Source: CAIOYC01 sp965277345 (GTDB lineage Bacteria; Pseudomonadota; Alphaproteobacteria; Caulobacterales; Caulobacteraceae). From it: a stretch of DNA of 64,000 nt. The DNA is taken from the NCBI GenBank assembly GCA_965277345.1, contig CBDICI010000004.1:1798001-1862000 (forward strand), in the 5' to 3' direction. Shown here in pieces: positions 16,467 through 25,774 of the stretch; the first letter of the stretch is position 1; each line of letters opens with the position of its first letter. A model generated the notes under the pieces. It ran no database searches, had not been told where the DNA came from, and worked only from the letters and a program-made list of their open reading frames with translations. A program made the translations under genes and the position numbers.

Positions 16467-17419
16467 TGGGGGCGGCCGCGCCGCTGATCTCCATCGCCGA
16501 GGCCCCGACCCCGCCGGGCGGCGCGGAGTGGTACGGCGGCGCGGATGGGGCTCAATTGCGCGCCGCCCTGTTTCCAGCGGAGCGGCAAGCCCGCGGCTCG
16601 GTGATCCTCAGCCCCGGCCGCTCCGAACCGATCGAGAAGTATTTCGAGGTGGTGCGCGAGCTGACCGGGCGCGGCTTTACCGTGCTGGTCCACGACTGGC
16701 GCGGCCAGGGCCTGTCGGCGCGGCGGCTGAAGGATCCGCTGGCGGGCCACGCCAGCGGCTGGCGCACCTTCGTCTCCGACTTCAAGCACATGGTCAAAGC
16801 CTTCGAGACGCGCCTGCCCCGGCCCTGGATCGGCGTCGGCCACTCCATGGGCGGCGGCCTCACCAGTCTGTTGCTGGCCGAGGGTGAGACCCGCTTCGCC
16901 GCCGCGGTGCTGTCCGCGCCCATGCTGGGGCTGAACCTCGGCAAGCTGAAGCCGCGCTCGGCGCTGATGCTGTCGGGCGTCATGTCCATGGTCGGGCGGG
17001 GCGGGACCTATGCCGCGCCGGCCATCGACCCGTTCGACGAGACCTTCGACGGCAATATCCTGACCCATGACGAGCGCCGCTACGAGGTGTTCAAGGCCCA
17101 GCTCCGCGCCAGACCCGAGGCGCGGATCAGCGGGCCGACGTTTGGTTGGGTGTTGTTCGCGCTGACCCTGTGTTCGCGGGTGCGGGCCTCGCGACGGATC
17201 GACACCCTGCCGATCCCGCTGACCATCGTCATCGCCGAGATGGAACGGCTGTGCGACAACGCGGCGGCGCAGGCGGTAGCGAAGCGCGCGCCCAAGGGGC
17301 GGTGCGTGGAGGTCCCCGGCGCCTTCCACGAAATCCTGATGGAGACCGACGATCGCCGCGCGATCTTCTGGACCGAGTTCGACGCGGTGGCCGATCAGGT
17401 GGCGCCGGGGGCCGCCTAA
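16466..17419 (+). CDS. Alpha/beta hydrolase, monoacylglycerol lipase/lysophospholipase type
   Basis: 317 residues. The nucleophile elbow is WIGVGHSMGGGLTSLL. An oxyanion region SPGRSEPIEKYFEVVREL and HDWRGQGLSARRL match the Hydrolase_4/PldB (COG2267) family. A late acidic residue (IVIAEMERLCDN) and a histidine in VPGAFHEILMETD complete a plausible Ser-Asp/Glu-His triad. It is predicted cytosolic, cleaving acyl esters of lysolipids or monoglycerides. Coupled to the SCP2 gene upstream (TGATG junction) and convergent with folD, whose end it overlaps by 4 bp. Confidence 0.85.
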   Translation: MGAAAPLISIAEAPTPPGGAEWYGGADGAQLRAALFPAERQARGSVILSPGRSEPIEKYFEVVRELTGRGFTVLVHDWRGQGLSARRLKDPLAGHASGWRTFVSDFKHMVKAFETRLPRPWIGVGHSMGGGLTSLLLAEGETRFAAAVLSAPMLGLNLGKLKPRSALMLSGVMSMVGRGGTYAAPAIDPFDETFDGNILTHDERRYEVFKAQLRARPEARISGPTFGWVLFALTLCSRVRASRRIDTLPIPLTIVIAEMERLCDNAAAQAVAKRAPKGRCVEVPGAFHEILMETDDRRAIFWTEFDAVADQVAPGAA

Positions 17420-18321
17420 CCCCGCGCGGCGATCCGCTCCGCGGCGCCAAGCGTGTTCTGCAGCAGGCAGGCGACGGTGAGCAGGCCGACCCCGCCAGGA
17501 ACCGGGGTGATCGCGCCGGCCACCTCCGCCGCCTCCGCGAACGCCACGTCGCCCACCACGCGGGTCTTGCCCTCCGCCGCCTTGATCGGGTCCCTGGAGG
17601 GCACACGGTTGATGCCGACGTCGATCACCACGGCGCCCGGCTTGATCCAGTCGCGCCTGACCATTTCGGGGCGACCGACGGCCGCCACCAGGATGTCGGC
17701 GGCGCGGCACAGCGCCGGCAGGTCCTTCGAGCGGGAGTGCGCCACCGTCACCGTGCAGTCGGCGGCGAGCAGCAGCTGCGCCATCGGCTTGCCCATCAGG
17801 TTGGACCGGCCGAGCACCAGCGCCGTCCTGCCCCTCAGCTCGCCCACGGCGTCCCGTAGCAGGATCATGCAGCCGAGGGGCGTGCAGGGAACCAGCCCCT
17901 CGGCGCCCGTGGCCAGGCGTCCGGCGCTGGTCACCGTGAGCCCGTCCACGTCCTTGTCAGGATCGATACAGGCGATCACCCGCGCCGAATCCAGGTGCGC
18001 GGGCAAGGGAAGCTGGACCAGGATGCCGTGGATGTGCGGCGCGGCGTTGAGCTGCCTGATCAGCGCTTCGAGGTCGTCCTGCGTGGTTTGCGTGGGCAGG
18101 CGGTGGGTCTCCGAGTGCATCCCGGCGGCGAGGGTCTGTTCGCCCTTGGCGCGCACATAGATGGCGCTGGCGGCATCCTCGCCCACCAGCACCACCGCCA
18201 GGCCCGGCGTCACGCCGCGCTCCGCCTGCAGCCGCACGACTCCGGCGGCCACTTCGGCGCGGATGGCGTCGGCATAGGTCTTGCCCTGCAGCACGCGGGC
18301 GGGGCTGGTCGGTTCGCTCAC
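17416..18321 (-). CDS. folD: Bifunctional methylenetetrahydrofolate dehydrogenase/cyclohydrolase FolD
   Basis: 301 residues from the GTG at 18321; the frame is open far upstream but the conserved domain starts there (SPARVLQGKTYADAIRAEV). Family motifs are clear: LAVVLVGEDAASAIYVRAK with the catalytic lysine, HGILVQLPLP, PDKDVDGLT, CTPLG, VLGRSNLMGKP in the NADP site, and PVPGGVG near the end. It converts 5,10-methylene-THF to 10-formyl-THF in the cytosol for purine and formyl-Met synthesis. Divergent from hldE, convergent with the hydrolase. Confidence 0.95.
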   Translation of the reverse strand: MSEPTSPARVLQGKTYADAIRAEVAAGVVRLQAERGVTPGLAVVLVGEDAASAIYVRAKGEQTLAAGMHSETHRLPTQTTQDDLEALIRQLNAAPHIHGILVQLPLPAHLDSARVIACIDPDKDVDGLTVTSAGRLATGAEGLVPCTPLGCMILLRDAVGELRGRTALVLGRSNLMGKPMAQLLLAADCTVTVAHSRSKDLPALCRAADILVAAVGRPEMVRRDWIKPGAVVIDVGINRVPSRDPIKAAEGKTRVVGDVAFAEAAEVAGAITPVPGGVGLLTVACLLQNTLGAAERIAARG

Positions 18322-18420
18322 GGGATGGGTCTCCGCCGTCGGCGCAGGCTCTATGAGCGGCAGGGGTTGTGCGCAACCCCGCGAGGCGGGATATGCACAC
18401 CCGAGAATGGACCCTGACGC

Positions 18421-19899
18421 GTGCTGAGCCTTTCGGAAATCCAGTCCCTGCTCGAACGGGCGGCCGGCGCGCGCGTGCTCTGCCTCGGCGACCTGATGAT
18501 CGACCGCTATGTCTATGGCGAGGTGGACCGCATCTCGCCCGAGGCGCCGATCCCGGTAATGACCCACCGGCGCGAGGTTTCCATGCTGGGGGCGGCGGGC
18601 AACGTGGCGCGCAATGCGGCGGCGCTGGGCGTACACACCGAGCTGGTCGGCCTCGTCGGCGACGATGGCGAGGCCGACGCCCTGGCCGGGCTGATCGAGG
18701 CCGAACCCCGGCTTGAGGGCCGCATCGTCGCCGAGCGCGGACGGCGGACCACGGTGAAGACCCGCTTCGTCGCGGGGGGCCAGCAGCTGCTCCGCCTGGA
18801 TGCGGAAGACGCCCGCGCGCCGGACAAGCGCGGTATCGGAAGTCTGGCGGACGCGGTGGCCGACGCCGCGCCGGGCAAGGGGGCGATCCTGTTGTCCGAC
18901 TACGCCAAGGGCGTGGCGACCGTGGAGGTGATCGCGGCGGTGCGCGCGGCGGCGGCCACAGGCGCGCCGGTGATCGTCGATCCCAAGGGCCGCAGCTTCG
19001 CCAAGTACGGACCCGTGGCGTTGATCAAGCCCAATGCGCGGGAGCTGTCGCTGACCACCGACCTGCCGTGCGAGAGCGAGGAGGAGGTGGAGGCGGCGCT
19101 GGCCAAGGCGCTGGCCGACTGCGAAGCGGGCGCCATCGTCGTCACCCGCGCCGGCAAGGGCATGTCGCTGGCCGAGCGCGGCCGGCCGGTGCGGCATTTC
19201 CATGGCGTGGCGCGCCAGGTGTTCGACGTCTCGGGCGCCGGCGATACGGCCTTGGCGGCCCTGGGCGTGGCCTTGGCCTCGGGCGCCGATCTTGGGCGGG
19301 CGGTGGAGCTGGCCATCCTCGCCTCCGGCGTCGCGGTCGGCAAGGTCGGCACCGCCATCGTCACGCCGCAGGAGCTGATGGAGGCGGAGATGAGCCGCCA
19401 CCTGGCGCCCGCCGAGGCCAAGGTGATGTCGCTAGAGGGCCTGCTGGCGACGGTGGCGCGCTGGCGGGCTGAGGGGCTGAAGGTCGGCTTCACCAACGGC
19501 TGTTTCGATATCCTGCACCGCGGGCATGTGAGCTATCTGGAAAAGGCCCGCGCCGCCTGCGACCGGCTGATCGTGGCGCTGAACACCGACGCCTCGGTGC
19601 GCGGGCTGAAGGGGGATGGGCGGCCGGTAAACGATCTGGAGAGCCGGGCGCTGGTGCTGGCCGGGCTGTCGTCGGTGGACCTGATCACCGCCTTCGATGC
19701 ACCGACGCCGCTCGGCCTGATCGAGGCCATCCGCCCCGATGTGCTGGTCAAGGGTGCGGACTATACGGTGGAGACCGTGGTGGGCCACGCGGAGGTGCGG
19801 GGCTATGGCGGCCGGGTGTATCTCGCCCCCCTCGTGGAGGGCCACTCCACCACCGCCCTCATCGGCCGCATGGGCGGGCAGAGGGACGCAGGACCATGA
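18421..19899 (+). CDS. hldE: Bifunctional heptose 7-phosphate kinase / heptose 1-phosphate adenylyltransferase HldE
   Basis: 492 residues with a GTG start. Residues 1-320 form a PfkB/ribokinase-type kinase domain with GDLMIDRYVYGEVDRISPEAPIPV and the GAGD motif ending in catalytic D275. Residues 350-492 form a nucleotidyltransferase domain with GFTNGCFDILHRGHVSYL (HRGH at 366-369) and VKGADYTVETVVG. It makes ADP-heptose precursors for LPS inner core. The stop overlaps the hldD ATG by 4 nt. The GT9-type gene at the window start would use the same donor class, though it lies 18 kb away. Confidence 0.96.
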   Translation: MLSLSEIQSLLERAAGARVLCLGDLMIDRYVYGEVDRISPEAPIPVMTHRREVSMLGAAGNVARNAAALGVHTELVGLVGDDGEADALAGLIEAEPRLEGRIVAERGRRTTVKTRFVAGGQQLLRLDAEDARAPDKRGIGSLADAVADAAPGKGAILLSDYAKGVATVEVIAAVRAAAATGAPVIVDPKGRSFAKYGPVALIKPNARELSLTTDLPCESEEEVEAALAKALADCEAGAIVVTRAGKGMSLAERGRPVRHFHGVARQVFDVSGAGDTALAALGVALASGADLGRAVELAILASGVAVGKVGTAIVTPQELMEAEMSRHLAPAEAKVMSLEGLLATVARWRAEGLKVGFTNGCFDILHRGHVSYLEKARAACDRLIVALNTDASVRGLKGDGRPVNDLESRALVLAGLSSVDLITAFDAPTPLGLIEAIRPDVLVKGADYTVETVVGHAEVRGYGGRVYLAPLVEGHSTTALIGRMGGQRDAGP

Positions 19900-20897
19900 G
19901 CCGCCGGCTGGCCATGGTCACGGGCGGCGCGGGCTTCATCGGCTCCAACATCGTCGCCACGCTGCTGGAGCAGGGCGGCTATGACGTCGCGGTGTGCGAC
20001 GTTCTGGGCGCCGCGGCCGAGGGCAAGTGGAAGAACCTGGCCAAGCATCCGATCTGCGACTTCGTGGCGCCTGAGGACCTGTTCGACTGGCTGGACGCCC
20101 ACGCGGGCGAACTGCACGCCGTGGTGCACATGGGGGCCGTCTCCGCCACCACCGAGCCGGACGCCGACCTGATCCTGCACACCAACTTCACCCTGTCGCG
20201 CGATCTGTGGAACTGGTGCGCGGGGCAGGGGATCGGGCTGGTCTACGCCTCCTCCGCCGCCACCTATGGGGACGGCGCTGAAGGGTTCGACGATGCGGAC
20301 GATATGGCCTCGCTCTCACGCCTTCGTCCGCTCAACCCCTATGGCTGGTCCAAGGCGCTGTTCGATCTTTATGCCCGCCGCCAGGCGGACCGGGGCCACG
20401 CGCCGCCGAACTGGGCCGGGCTGAAGTTCTTCAACGTCTATGGTCCCAACGAATACCATAAGGGCCAGATGAAGTCCGTCGCCGCGCAAATCTGGCCCAA
20501 GGTGAGGGATGGGGAAGGGGTGACGCTGTTCCGCTCCCACCATCCCGACTATGCCGACGGCGGCCAGCTGCGCGATTTCGTCCATGTGAAGGATGCCGCC
20601 GCCGTGGCCGCCTGGCTCGTGGACAAGGAAGGCGTCGCGGGCATCTACAATCTTGGAACCGGCCACGCCCGCTCGTTCAGGGATTTGGCGCAGGGCCTGT
20701 TCGCCGCCGCCGGCCGGCCCCCGGCCATCGCCTATGTGGATACGCCCGAGGACATCCGCGGCCAATACCAATACTTCACGGAGGCCCGGATGGACCGCCT
20801 GCGGACGATCGGCTACGTGCACCCCTTCTTCGATCTGGAGGCCGGCCTGCGCGATTACGTGCAGCTCTACCTGTGCAAGGCTGACGCTTATCGGTGA
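19896..20897 (+). CDS. hldD: ADP-glyceromanno-heptose 6-epimerase HldD
   Basis: 333 residues. An extended short-chain dehydrogenase fold begins TGGAGFIGSNIVATLL (NADP Rossmann loop). HMGAVSATTEPDADLI, YASSAATYGDG and NPYGWSKALFD (the Y-x-x-x-K active pair in YGWSK) are characteristic of HldD, as is FFNVYGPNEYHKGQMKSVA. It converts ADP-D-glycero- to ADP-L-glycero-manno-heptose, the last step after HldE. Translationally coupled to hldE. Confidence 0.95.
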   Translation: MSRRLAMVTGGAGFIGSNIVATLLEQGGYDVAVCDVLGAAAEGKWKNLAKHPICDFVAPEDLFDWLDAHAGELHAVVHMGAVSATTEPDADLILHTNFTLSRDLWNWCAGQGIGLVYASSAATYGDGAEGFDDADDMASLSRLRPLNPYGWSKALFDLYARRQADRGHAPPNWAGLKFFNVYGPNEYHKGQMKSVAAQIWPKVRDGEGVTLFRSHHPDYADGGQLRDFVHVKDAAAVAAWLVDKEGVAGIYNLGTGHARSFRDLAQGLFAAAGRPPAIAYVDTPEDIRGQYQYFTEARMDRLRTIGYVHPFFDLEAGLRDYVQLYLCKADAYR

Positions 20898-21219
20898 ACC
20901 GCGGCTAAGGCGCATCGAGCGGATTGAGACGCGCAGTCATTGTCTGCAGGCAAAAAACGTCCGATCTAGCGGTTACTACTTCTAATCAAAGTTGCCTCGT
21001 GGTTTCGAGTAAACCTTTAGGCGAGTTTGAAGCTTTCGAGTTGCCCGGCGGCGAAGGGGGCGGTTAGAGCTTGTGACGAGCGGGGGTCGGTGCGCCGGTT
21101 ATTTGGGCATTCACCCTGTGCATCATGAATTATGCCGCGATTTTTCCCCAATTCGGTGAGCTGGGCTAGACTCTGGGCGGTCAGTGCAGGTATTGGTCGG
21201 CAGAGTTAAGGGGAACGCA
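20898..21219. other. Gene-free interval before the polysaccharide locus
   Basis: 322 bp without a convincing gene, A+T-richer than its surroundings. It marks the change from the heptose genes to the polysaccharide locus. A GCTAGACT word at about 21169-21176 could be a -10 element for the next gene, with no clear -35. No terminator with a T-tract follows hldD. Confidence 0.5.
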
Positions 21220-21723
21220 ATGTCCAATAACGTTAAAGCAATGTTCGGCGCCGTCGCCCTGATGTCGGGCGCCCTCGTCGGCGCCGCCGTCCTGGCCCCG
21301 GTGTCCGCCGTGGCGCAGACCAGCCAGGCCGCCAGCTTGGCCGCGGCCATCACCAGCGCCTCGAACAGCGTCACCGGGACCGATGCGGCGGCCACGGCCG
21401 CGCGTAAGGCGGCGGTGCAGAGCGCCATCGACGCCTTCATCGCCCAGAACGGCGTGGATCCGGCGGCGGCGCCGGCTCTGATCGACGCGGCGGTCGGCCT
21501 GCTCTCGGCGTCGGTGGCCTCGATCCCCGGCGTGTCGGCGGGTGTGAGCGCGGAGAAGACCGTGATCCAGCAACAGGCGGCCAACCAGTCGGGCAGCGGC
21601 AACGCCGGCTCGACGGGAACGACCAGCGGCTCGAACAGCTCTTCGACCAGCTCCGGCAGCGGGGGTTCGGGCGGCGGCGGTGGCGGCGGTGGTGGCACCG
21701 TGCCTTACGGCAGCCAGCCCTAG
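21220..21723 (+). CDS. Secreted Ala-rich protein with Gly/Ser tail, unknown function
   Basis: 167 residues from the ATG at 21220 (AAGGGGAA five bases upstream; an in-frame CTG at 21184 lies further up without support). Residues 1-36 form a signal peptide (ALMSGALVGAAVLAPVSAVAQ). The middle, 37-120, is Ala/Ser-rich and likely helical (ATAARKAAVQSAIDAFIAQNG). From about 125 on it is Ser/Gly/Thr-rich and ends in a run of nine glycines before TVPYGSQP. It lies 120 bp upstream of the outer-membrane barrel gene, so a role in the cell surface or polysaccharide export is plausible but unproven. Family not recognised. Confidence 0.7.
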   Translation: MSNNVKAMFGAVALMSGALVGAAVLAPVSAVAQTSQAASLAAAITSASNSVTGTDAAATAARKAAVQSAIDAFIAQNGVDPAAAPALIDAAVGLLSASVASIPGVSAGVSAEKTVIQQQAANQSGSGNAGSTGTTSGSNSSSTSSGSGGSGGGGGGGGGTVPYGSQP

Positions 21724-21843
21724 GCTTCGCGTTTAGACGCTTTTTGAGGTCCGCAGGTTCGCGGACCGTGTCGCCTTGCCGCCACGCGTGCATCGTGTGG
21801 CGGCGAACTTTTGTCTGTCGCCTGGCAATGTGGGGTTGTCCAG

Positions 21844-23127
21844 ATGGGAATATCCAAGGTCATGCCGGGTCTTGTCCTGGCGGCGATGTTGCCGGCGACG
21901 GGGGTGTTGGCGCAGGACGACGGGGCGTTGCTGCGCGAGGGGTTGTTTGCGCGGGACCGCAATGTGAGCGTGAACGACCGGCCGCGGCCGGAGTACGCGC
22001 CTTTAACGGTGCATCTGGGGGCGTTCAGCGTGCTGCCCTCGCTCACCGGCACGGTGGAGGGCAACGACAACATCCTGGCCACGAGCAGCAATACGCGGTC
22101 GGACACCATCTTCCGGCTGGAGCCGGCGGTGGTGGCGCGCTCCAACTGGAGCCGCAACGCGCTGAACCTGTTCGCCAATGTGAACACCGACCTCTATGCC
22201 CGCGACAGCAAGGAGCAGACCACCGACTATCTGGTGGGCGGGGACGGGCGGGTGGACGTGTCGCACGACCTCGGCCTGGCCGGGGGCGCCAGCTATGAGC
22301 GCGACACCGAGCCGCGCACCTCCTCCTCCTCGCCGGGCTTCGCCATCCGGCCGGTGCAGTACGACGTGGCGCGGGCCTATGGCGAGGGAACCTTCGCCAC
22401 GCCGCGGCTGCGGCTTTCCGGGCGGTTCGGCATCGACGACTACACCTACGACAATGTGCCGGCCTTCGGCGGCGGGCTCGTCTACGAGCGCGACCGCGAC
22501 CACACCCAGTTCACCGAGTCCGGCAAGGCGGAGTACGCCCTGGTCCCGGACACCTCGGTGTTCGGCCAGGTGATCGTCAACCAGCGCGACTATCGCGACG
22601 AACTGCCGGGCGAGGCCAGCCGCAGCTCCAACGGGGTCATCGTGCGGGTGGGGGCCAATTTCGACCTCAGCCACCTGATGCGCGGCGAGGTGGGGGTGGG
22701 CTATCTGTACCAGAAGTACGACAGCGCGATCTATTCCAGGATCACCGGCTTCTCGTTCAGCGGGCTGGTGCAGTGGTTCCCCACCCAGTTGACCACGGTG
22801 ACGGTCTCGGGGGCGAGGACCCCCGAGGACGCGGGCATCCCCAATGTGGGCGGCTATACCTCCACCAACCTCGCCGCCAGCATCGACCACGAACTCTTGC
22901 GCAACGTGCTGCTGAACGCCGCCCTGACCTACGGCAAGGACGACTACCAGAGCTACGACCGCTCCGACACGCGCACCGGCGAGAGCGTCGGGGCCAGGTA
23001 CCTGATGAACCGGGCGGTGACCCTGAACCTGACCTACAGCCACTACAACCAGGACTCCTCCGGAACCCGCGCCGGCGCCAAGTTCGACGTCAACCGCCTC
23101 TACGCCACACTCACCTACGCGTTTTGA
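21844..23127 (+). CDS. Outer-membrane beta-barrel protein (BBP2-like, polysaccharide locus)
   Basis: 427 residues from the ATG at 21844, which starts a signal peptide ending VLAQ-DD. The mature protein is made of alternating amphipathic strands. Examples are LTGTVEGNDNILATSSNTRSD, VNTDLYARDSKEQ and LDMTYSHYNQDSS-like segments, ending RLYATLTYAF with the C-terminal aromatic typical of outer-membrane barrels. The pattern fits the BBP2 (PF10082) family seen in exopolysaccharide loci of alphaproteobacteria. Its position before the Wzc-type kinase suggests a part in export or surface anchoring. No Wza gene is present here, so it could be the outer-membrane port, but this is inference. Confidence 0.8.
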   Translation: MGISKVMPGLVLAAMLPATGVLAQDDGALLREGLFARDRNVSVNDRPRPEYAPLTVHLGAFSVLPSLTGTVEGNDNILATSSNTRSDTIFRLEPAVVARSNWSRNALNLFANVNTDLYARDSKEQTTDYLVGGDGRVDVSHDLGLAGGASYERDTEPRTSSSSPGFAIRPVQYDVARAYGEGTFATPRLRLSGRFGIDDYTYDNVPAFGGGLVYERDRDHTQFTESGKAEYALVPDTSVFGQVIVNQRDYRDELPGEASRSSNGVIVRVGANFDLSHLMRGEVGVGYLYQKYDSAIYSRITGFSFSGLVQWFPTQLTTVTVSGARTPEDAGIPNVGGYTSTNLAASIDHELLRNVLLNAALTYGKDDYQSYDRSDTRTGESVGARYLMNRAVTLNLTYSHYNQDSSGTRAGAKFDVNRLYATLTYAF

Positions 23128-23401
23128 ACCGGTGAAGAGCGATCTCCGCCAGGTAGAGAATTCCTGTTTCACTACCTATCATAGTATCTGGAGCGGGGTT
23201 CGGACTATTCGTCGCGCTGCGGTGATTGGCGTCTTTTGTGCAGCAAGCTTCGTGGCGCCAAAGGCCGCGAGGCTCTATCGTGTTATATTGATACATCGTC
23301 GCCGATCGTTGTCGATCCAAGGCGCGCTATTTCAGCCGAACTTTACCCTCGGCCTCTATTGACGACAGGCGGGCTCATTCCGCCTCGCTCGGGAGTGGGA
23401 C

Positions 23402-25672
23402 ATGGACGTGCGTTTGATGGAATCTGAGATGGGGTCGCAGCTTGCGGCGCCGAACCGGGCGGTCATCGACCTGCACCGCCACATCGCCGCCTTTCGTCGG
23501 CGCCAGCGGCTGTTCATCGCCATCGTGCTCACGGTGTTCGCCCTGACCATGCTGGTGACCTTCGTCCTGCAGCCCCGCTATACGGCGACCGCCAGCGTGA
23601 TGCTCGACAGCCGCCAGGAGAAGGTGGTGGATATCCAGCAGGTGCTGTCGGGTATGCCGGTGGACTCCGCCGCGGTCGACACCCAGGTGGAGGTGCTGAA
23701 GTCGCGCACCCTGGCCCAGAAGGTGATCGACACGCTCCACCTCGACACCGACCCGGAATTCACCGAGGGCTCGCCCCTGACGAGTTGGATTCCGCATTTC
23801 GGCGGCAAGCCGACCTCCCCCGAGGTGCGAAACCAGGCCATCGTCGAGAGCGTCCTGAAGCGCCTGAAGGTGCACCGCGAAGGCCTGACCTATGTGATCC
23901 AGGTCTCCTTCGAATCCACCTCGCCCGAAAAGTCGGCCAAGATCGCCAACACCTTCGCCGAGAAATACCTGCTCGAGCAGCTGGATTCCAAGTTCGACGC
24001 CACCCGCCGCGCTTCCGATTGGCTGAACAGCCGCCTGACCGGCCTGCGCGGCCAGGTCGAACAGGCCGAGGCCGCTGTCCAGGCCTATCGTTCCGCCAAC
24101 GGCCTGATGGCGAGCAGCGAGGCCGGCGCCACCATCACCCAGCAGGAAATCTCCAACCTCAATACCCAGATGGCCACCGCCCGCGCCCAGCAGGCCGAGG
24201 CGGAAGCGAAGTTGAACACCGCGAAGGAACAACTCGCCAAAGGCTCGAACGGCGACGACCTGGGCGACGCCCTGGCGTCCCAGACCATCTCGCAGCTGCG
24301 CCAAAAGCGGGCCGACCTGTCGAGCCAGGTGGCCGACCTGGCCGGCCGCTATGGGCCGCGTCACCCCGAAATGCTGAAGGCCCAGCGCCAACTGGCGGAC
24401 ATGGACGCCCAGATCCAGTCTGAGGTTCGCCGCGTGACCTCCAACCTGGAGGCGCAGGTGCAGGTGGCGCGTCAGCGCGCCGCCTCTCTGAACGGCAGCC
24501 TGTCTTCATCCAAGGGCTCGCTGGCCTCGTCCAACGCGGCGTCGGTGCGGCTGAACGAGTTGCAGCGCAACGCCGACTCCGTGCGCGGCCTCTACCAGTC
24601 CTTCCTCGACCGCTTCAAGCAGACCACCGCCGAACAAGGCATCGAACAGTCCGACGCCCGCGTGGTGTCCCAGGCCAAGATCCCCACCAAGGCCAGCTTC
24701 CCCAACAAGCCGCTGAACGCGGCGCTGGGCCTGGTGCTCGGCATCGCCGCCGCCGCCGCCGCAGTGGTGCTGGTGGAGATGCTGGAAAGCGGACTGTTCA
24801 CCTCCGAGGACGTGGAAAAACTGCTCGGCGTCCCGCACCTCGGCTCCATCCCCGCGGTGTCCTCGACGCTCGACAAACAGGAGGGGACGCGCGGCTCCAA
24901 GATCGTGCCGACCCGCTTTGTGGTCGAACACCCGCTTTCCAGCTTCGCCGAGTCGTTCCGCAGCCTGAAGACCTCGATGATGTTCGCCCGGATCGGCGAG
25001 CCGGTGCGGGTGGTGGCCATCACCTCCGCCCTGCCGGGCGAAGGCAAGACCACCACCTCGATCTGCCTCGGCCGGGTCATGGCCATGGGCGGCACGGCCA
25101 CCATCGTGGTGGACTGCGATCTTCGGCGCCGCACCGTGAACCGTCTGTTCAAGGAGGAGCCCACCGTGGGCCTTCTGGAAGTGCTCGGCGGCACGGCGAC
25201 GCTGGATCAGGCGCTGGTGGCCGACGAAGCCACGGGGCTGATGTTCCTGCCGCTGGCGCGCGCCTCCTTCACGCCGAAGGATGTCTTTGCCTCCGTGGCG
25301 ATGGACCGCCTGCTGGAAGAACTCCGCCGTCGCTTCGAGGTGGTGCTGCTCGATACCGCTCCGGTGCTGCCTGTGGCCGATACCCGCATCCTGGCGCCCA
25401 AGGCCGACGTGACCATGTTCCTCGCCCGCTGGCGCAAGACGCCCCGCAAGGCGGTGGAGAATGCCTTGAAGCAACTGGAGTCGGTCGGCGCCCACATGGC
25501 CGGCGTCTGTCTGACCCAGGTGGATATGAAGGAACAGGCGCGCTCGGGTTACGGCGATGCGGGCTATTATTACCGCTCCTACCGCAGCTATTACGGCGGC
25601 GCCTATGGCGGCCAGGCCTATGGCCGGGCCTATGACGCCGCCGACGCCCGCCAACCGGTTCTGGAGAGCTAG
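23402..25672 (+). CDS. Polysaccharide co-polymerase/tyrosine autokinase (Wzc-type BY-kinase)
   Basis: 756 residues. The N-terminal Wzz domain has membrane spans near 38-60 and 440-462 enclosing a long periplasmic coiled coil (about 190-420). The kinase domain has Walker A LPGEGKTTTS (K549), Walker A' IVVDCDLRRRTVNR and Walker B VVLLDTAPVL. The last 40 residues are a tyrosine cluster (YYYRSYRSYYGG, AYGGQAYGRAYD), the usual autophosphorylation tail. It controls polymerisation and export of capsule or exopolysaccharide from the inner membrane. Full-length fusion of both halves, as in proteobacterial Wzc. Preceded by 274 bp of A+T-richer sequence that probably holds its promoter. Confidence 0.95.
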   Translation: MDVRLMESEMGSQLAAPNRAVIDLHRHIAAFRRRQRLFIAIVLTVFALTMLVTFVLQPRYTATASVMLDSRQEKVVDIQQVLSGMPVDSAAVDTQVEVLKSRTLAQKVIDTLHLDTDPEFTEGSPLTSWIPHFGGKPTSPEVRNQAIVESVLKRLKVHREGLTYVIQVSFESTSPEKSAKIANTFAEKYLLEQLDSKFDATRRASDWLNSRLTGLRGQVEQAEAAVQAYRSANGLMASSEAGATITQQEISNLNTQMATARAQQAEAEAKLNTAKEQLAKGSNGDDLGDALASQTISQLRQKRADLSSQVADLAGRYGPRHPEMLKAQRQLADMDAQIQSEVRRVTSNLEAQVQVARQRAASLNGSLSSSKGSLASSNAASVRLNELQRNADSVRGLYQSFLDRFKQTTAEQGIEQSDARVVSQAKIPTKASFPNKPLNAALGLVLGIAAAAAAVVLVEMLESGLFTSEDVEKLLGVPHLGSIPAVSSTLDKQEGTRGSKIVPTRFVVEHPLSSFAESFRSLKTSMMFARIGEPVRVVAITSALPGEGKTTTSICLGRVMAMGGTATIVVDCDLRRRTVNRLFKEEPTVGLLEVLGGTATLDQALVADEATGLMFLPLARASFTPKDVFASVAMDRLLEELRRRFEVVLLDTAPVLPVADTRILAPKADVTMFLARWRKTPRKAVENALKQLESVGAHMAGVCLTQVDMKEQARSGYGDAGYYYRSYRSYYGGAYGGQAYGRAYDAADARQPVLES

Positions 25673-25774
25673 GGCGGACGCATCGGGGTATGGGGGAGCG
25701 GATCGGGTGCGGCCGTGGGCCGCTCCGATCGGCCTCGCCCGTGAACCGACGGCGCGGGCAAGGGGCGGCTCGAC

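Noticed and set aside
23132..23362. 76-codon frame upstream of the Wzc-type gene
   Set aside because: No ribosome-binding site, no family resemblance, and it covers an A+T-rich promoter region.
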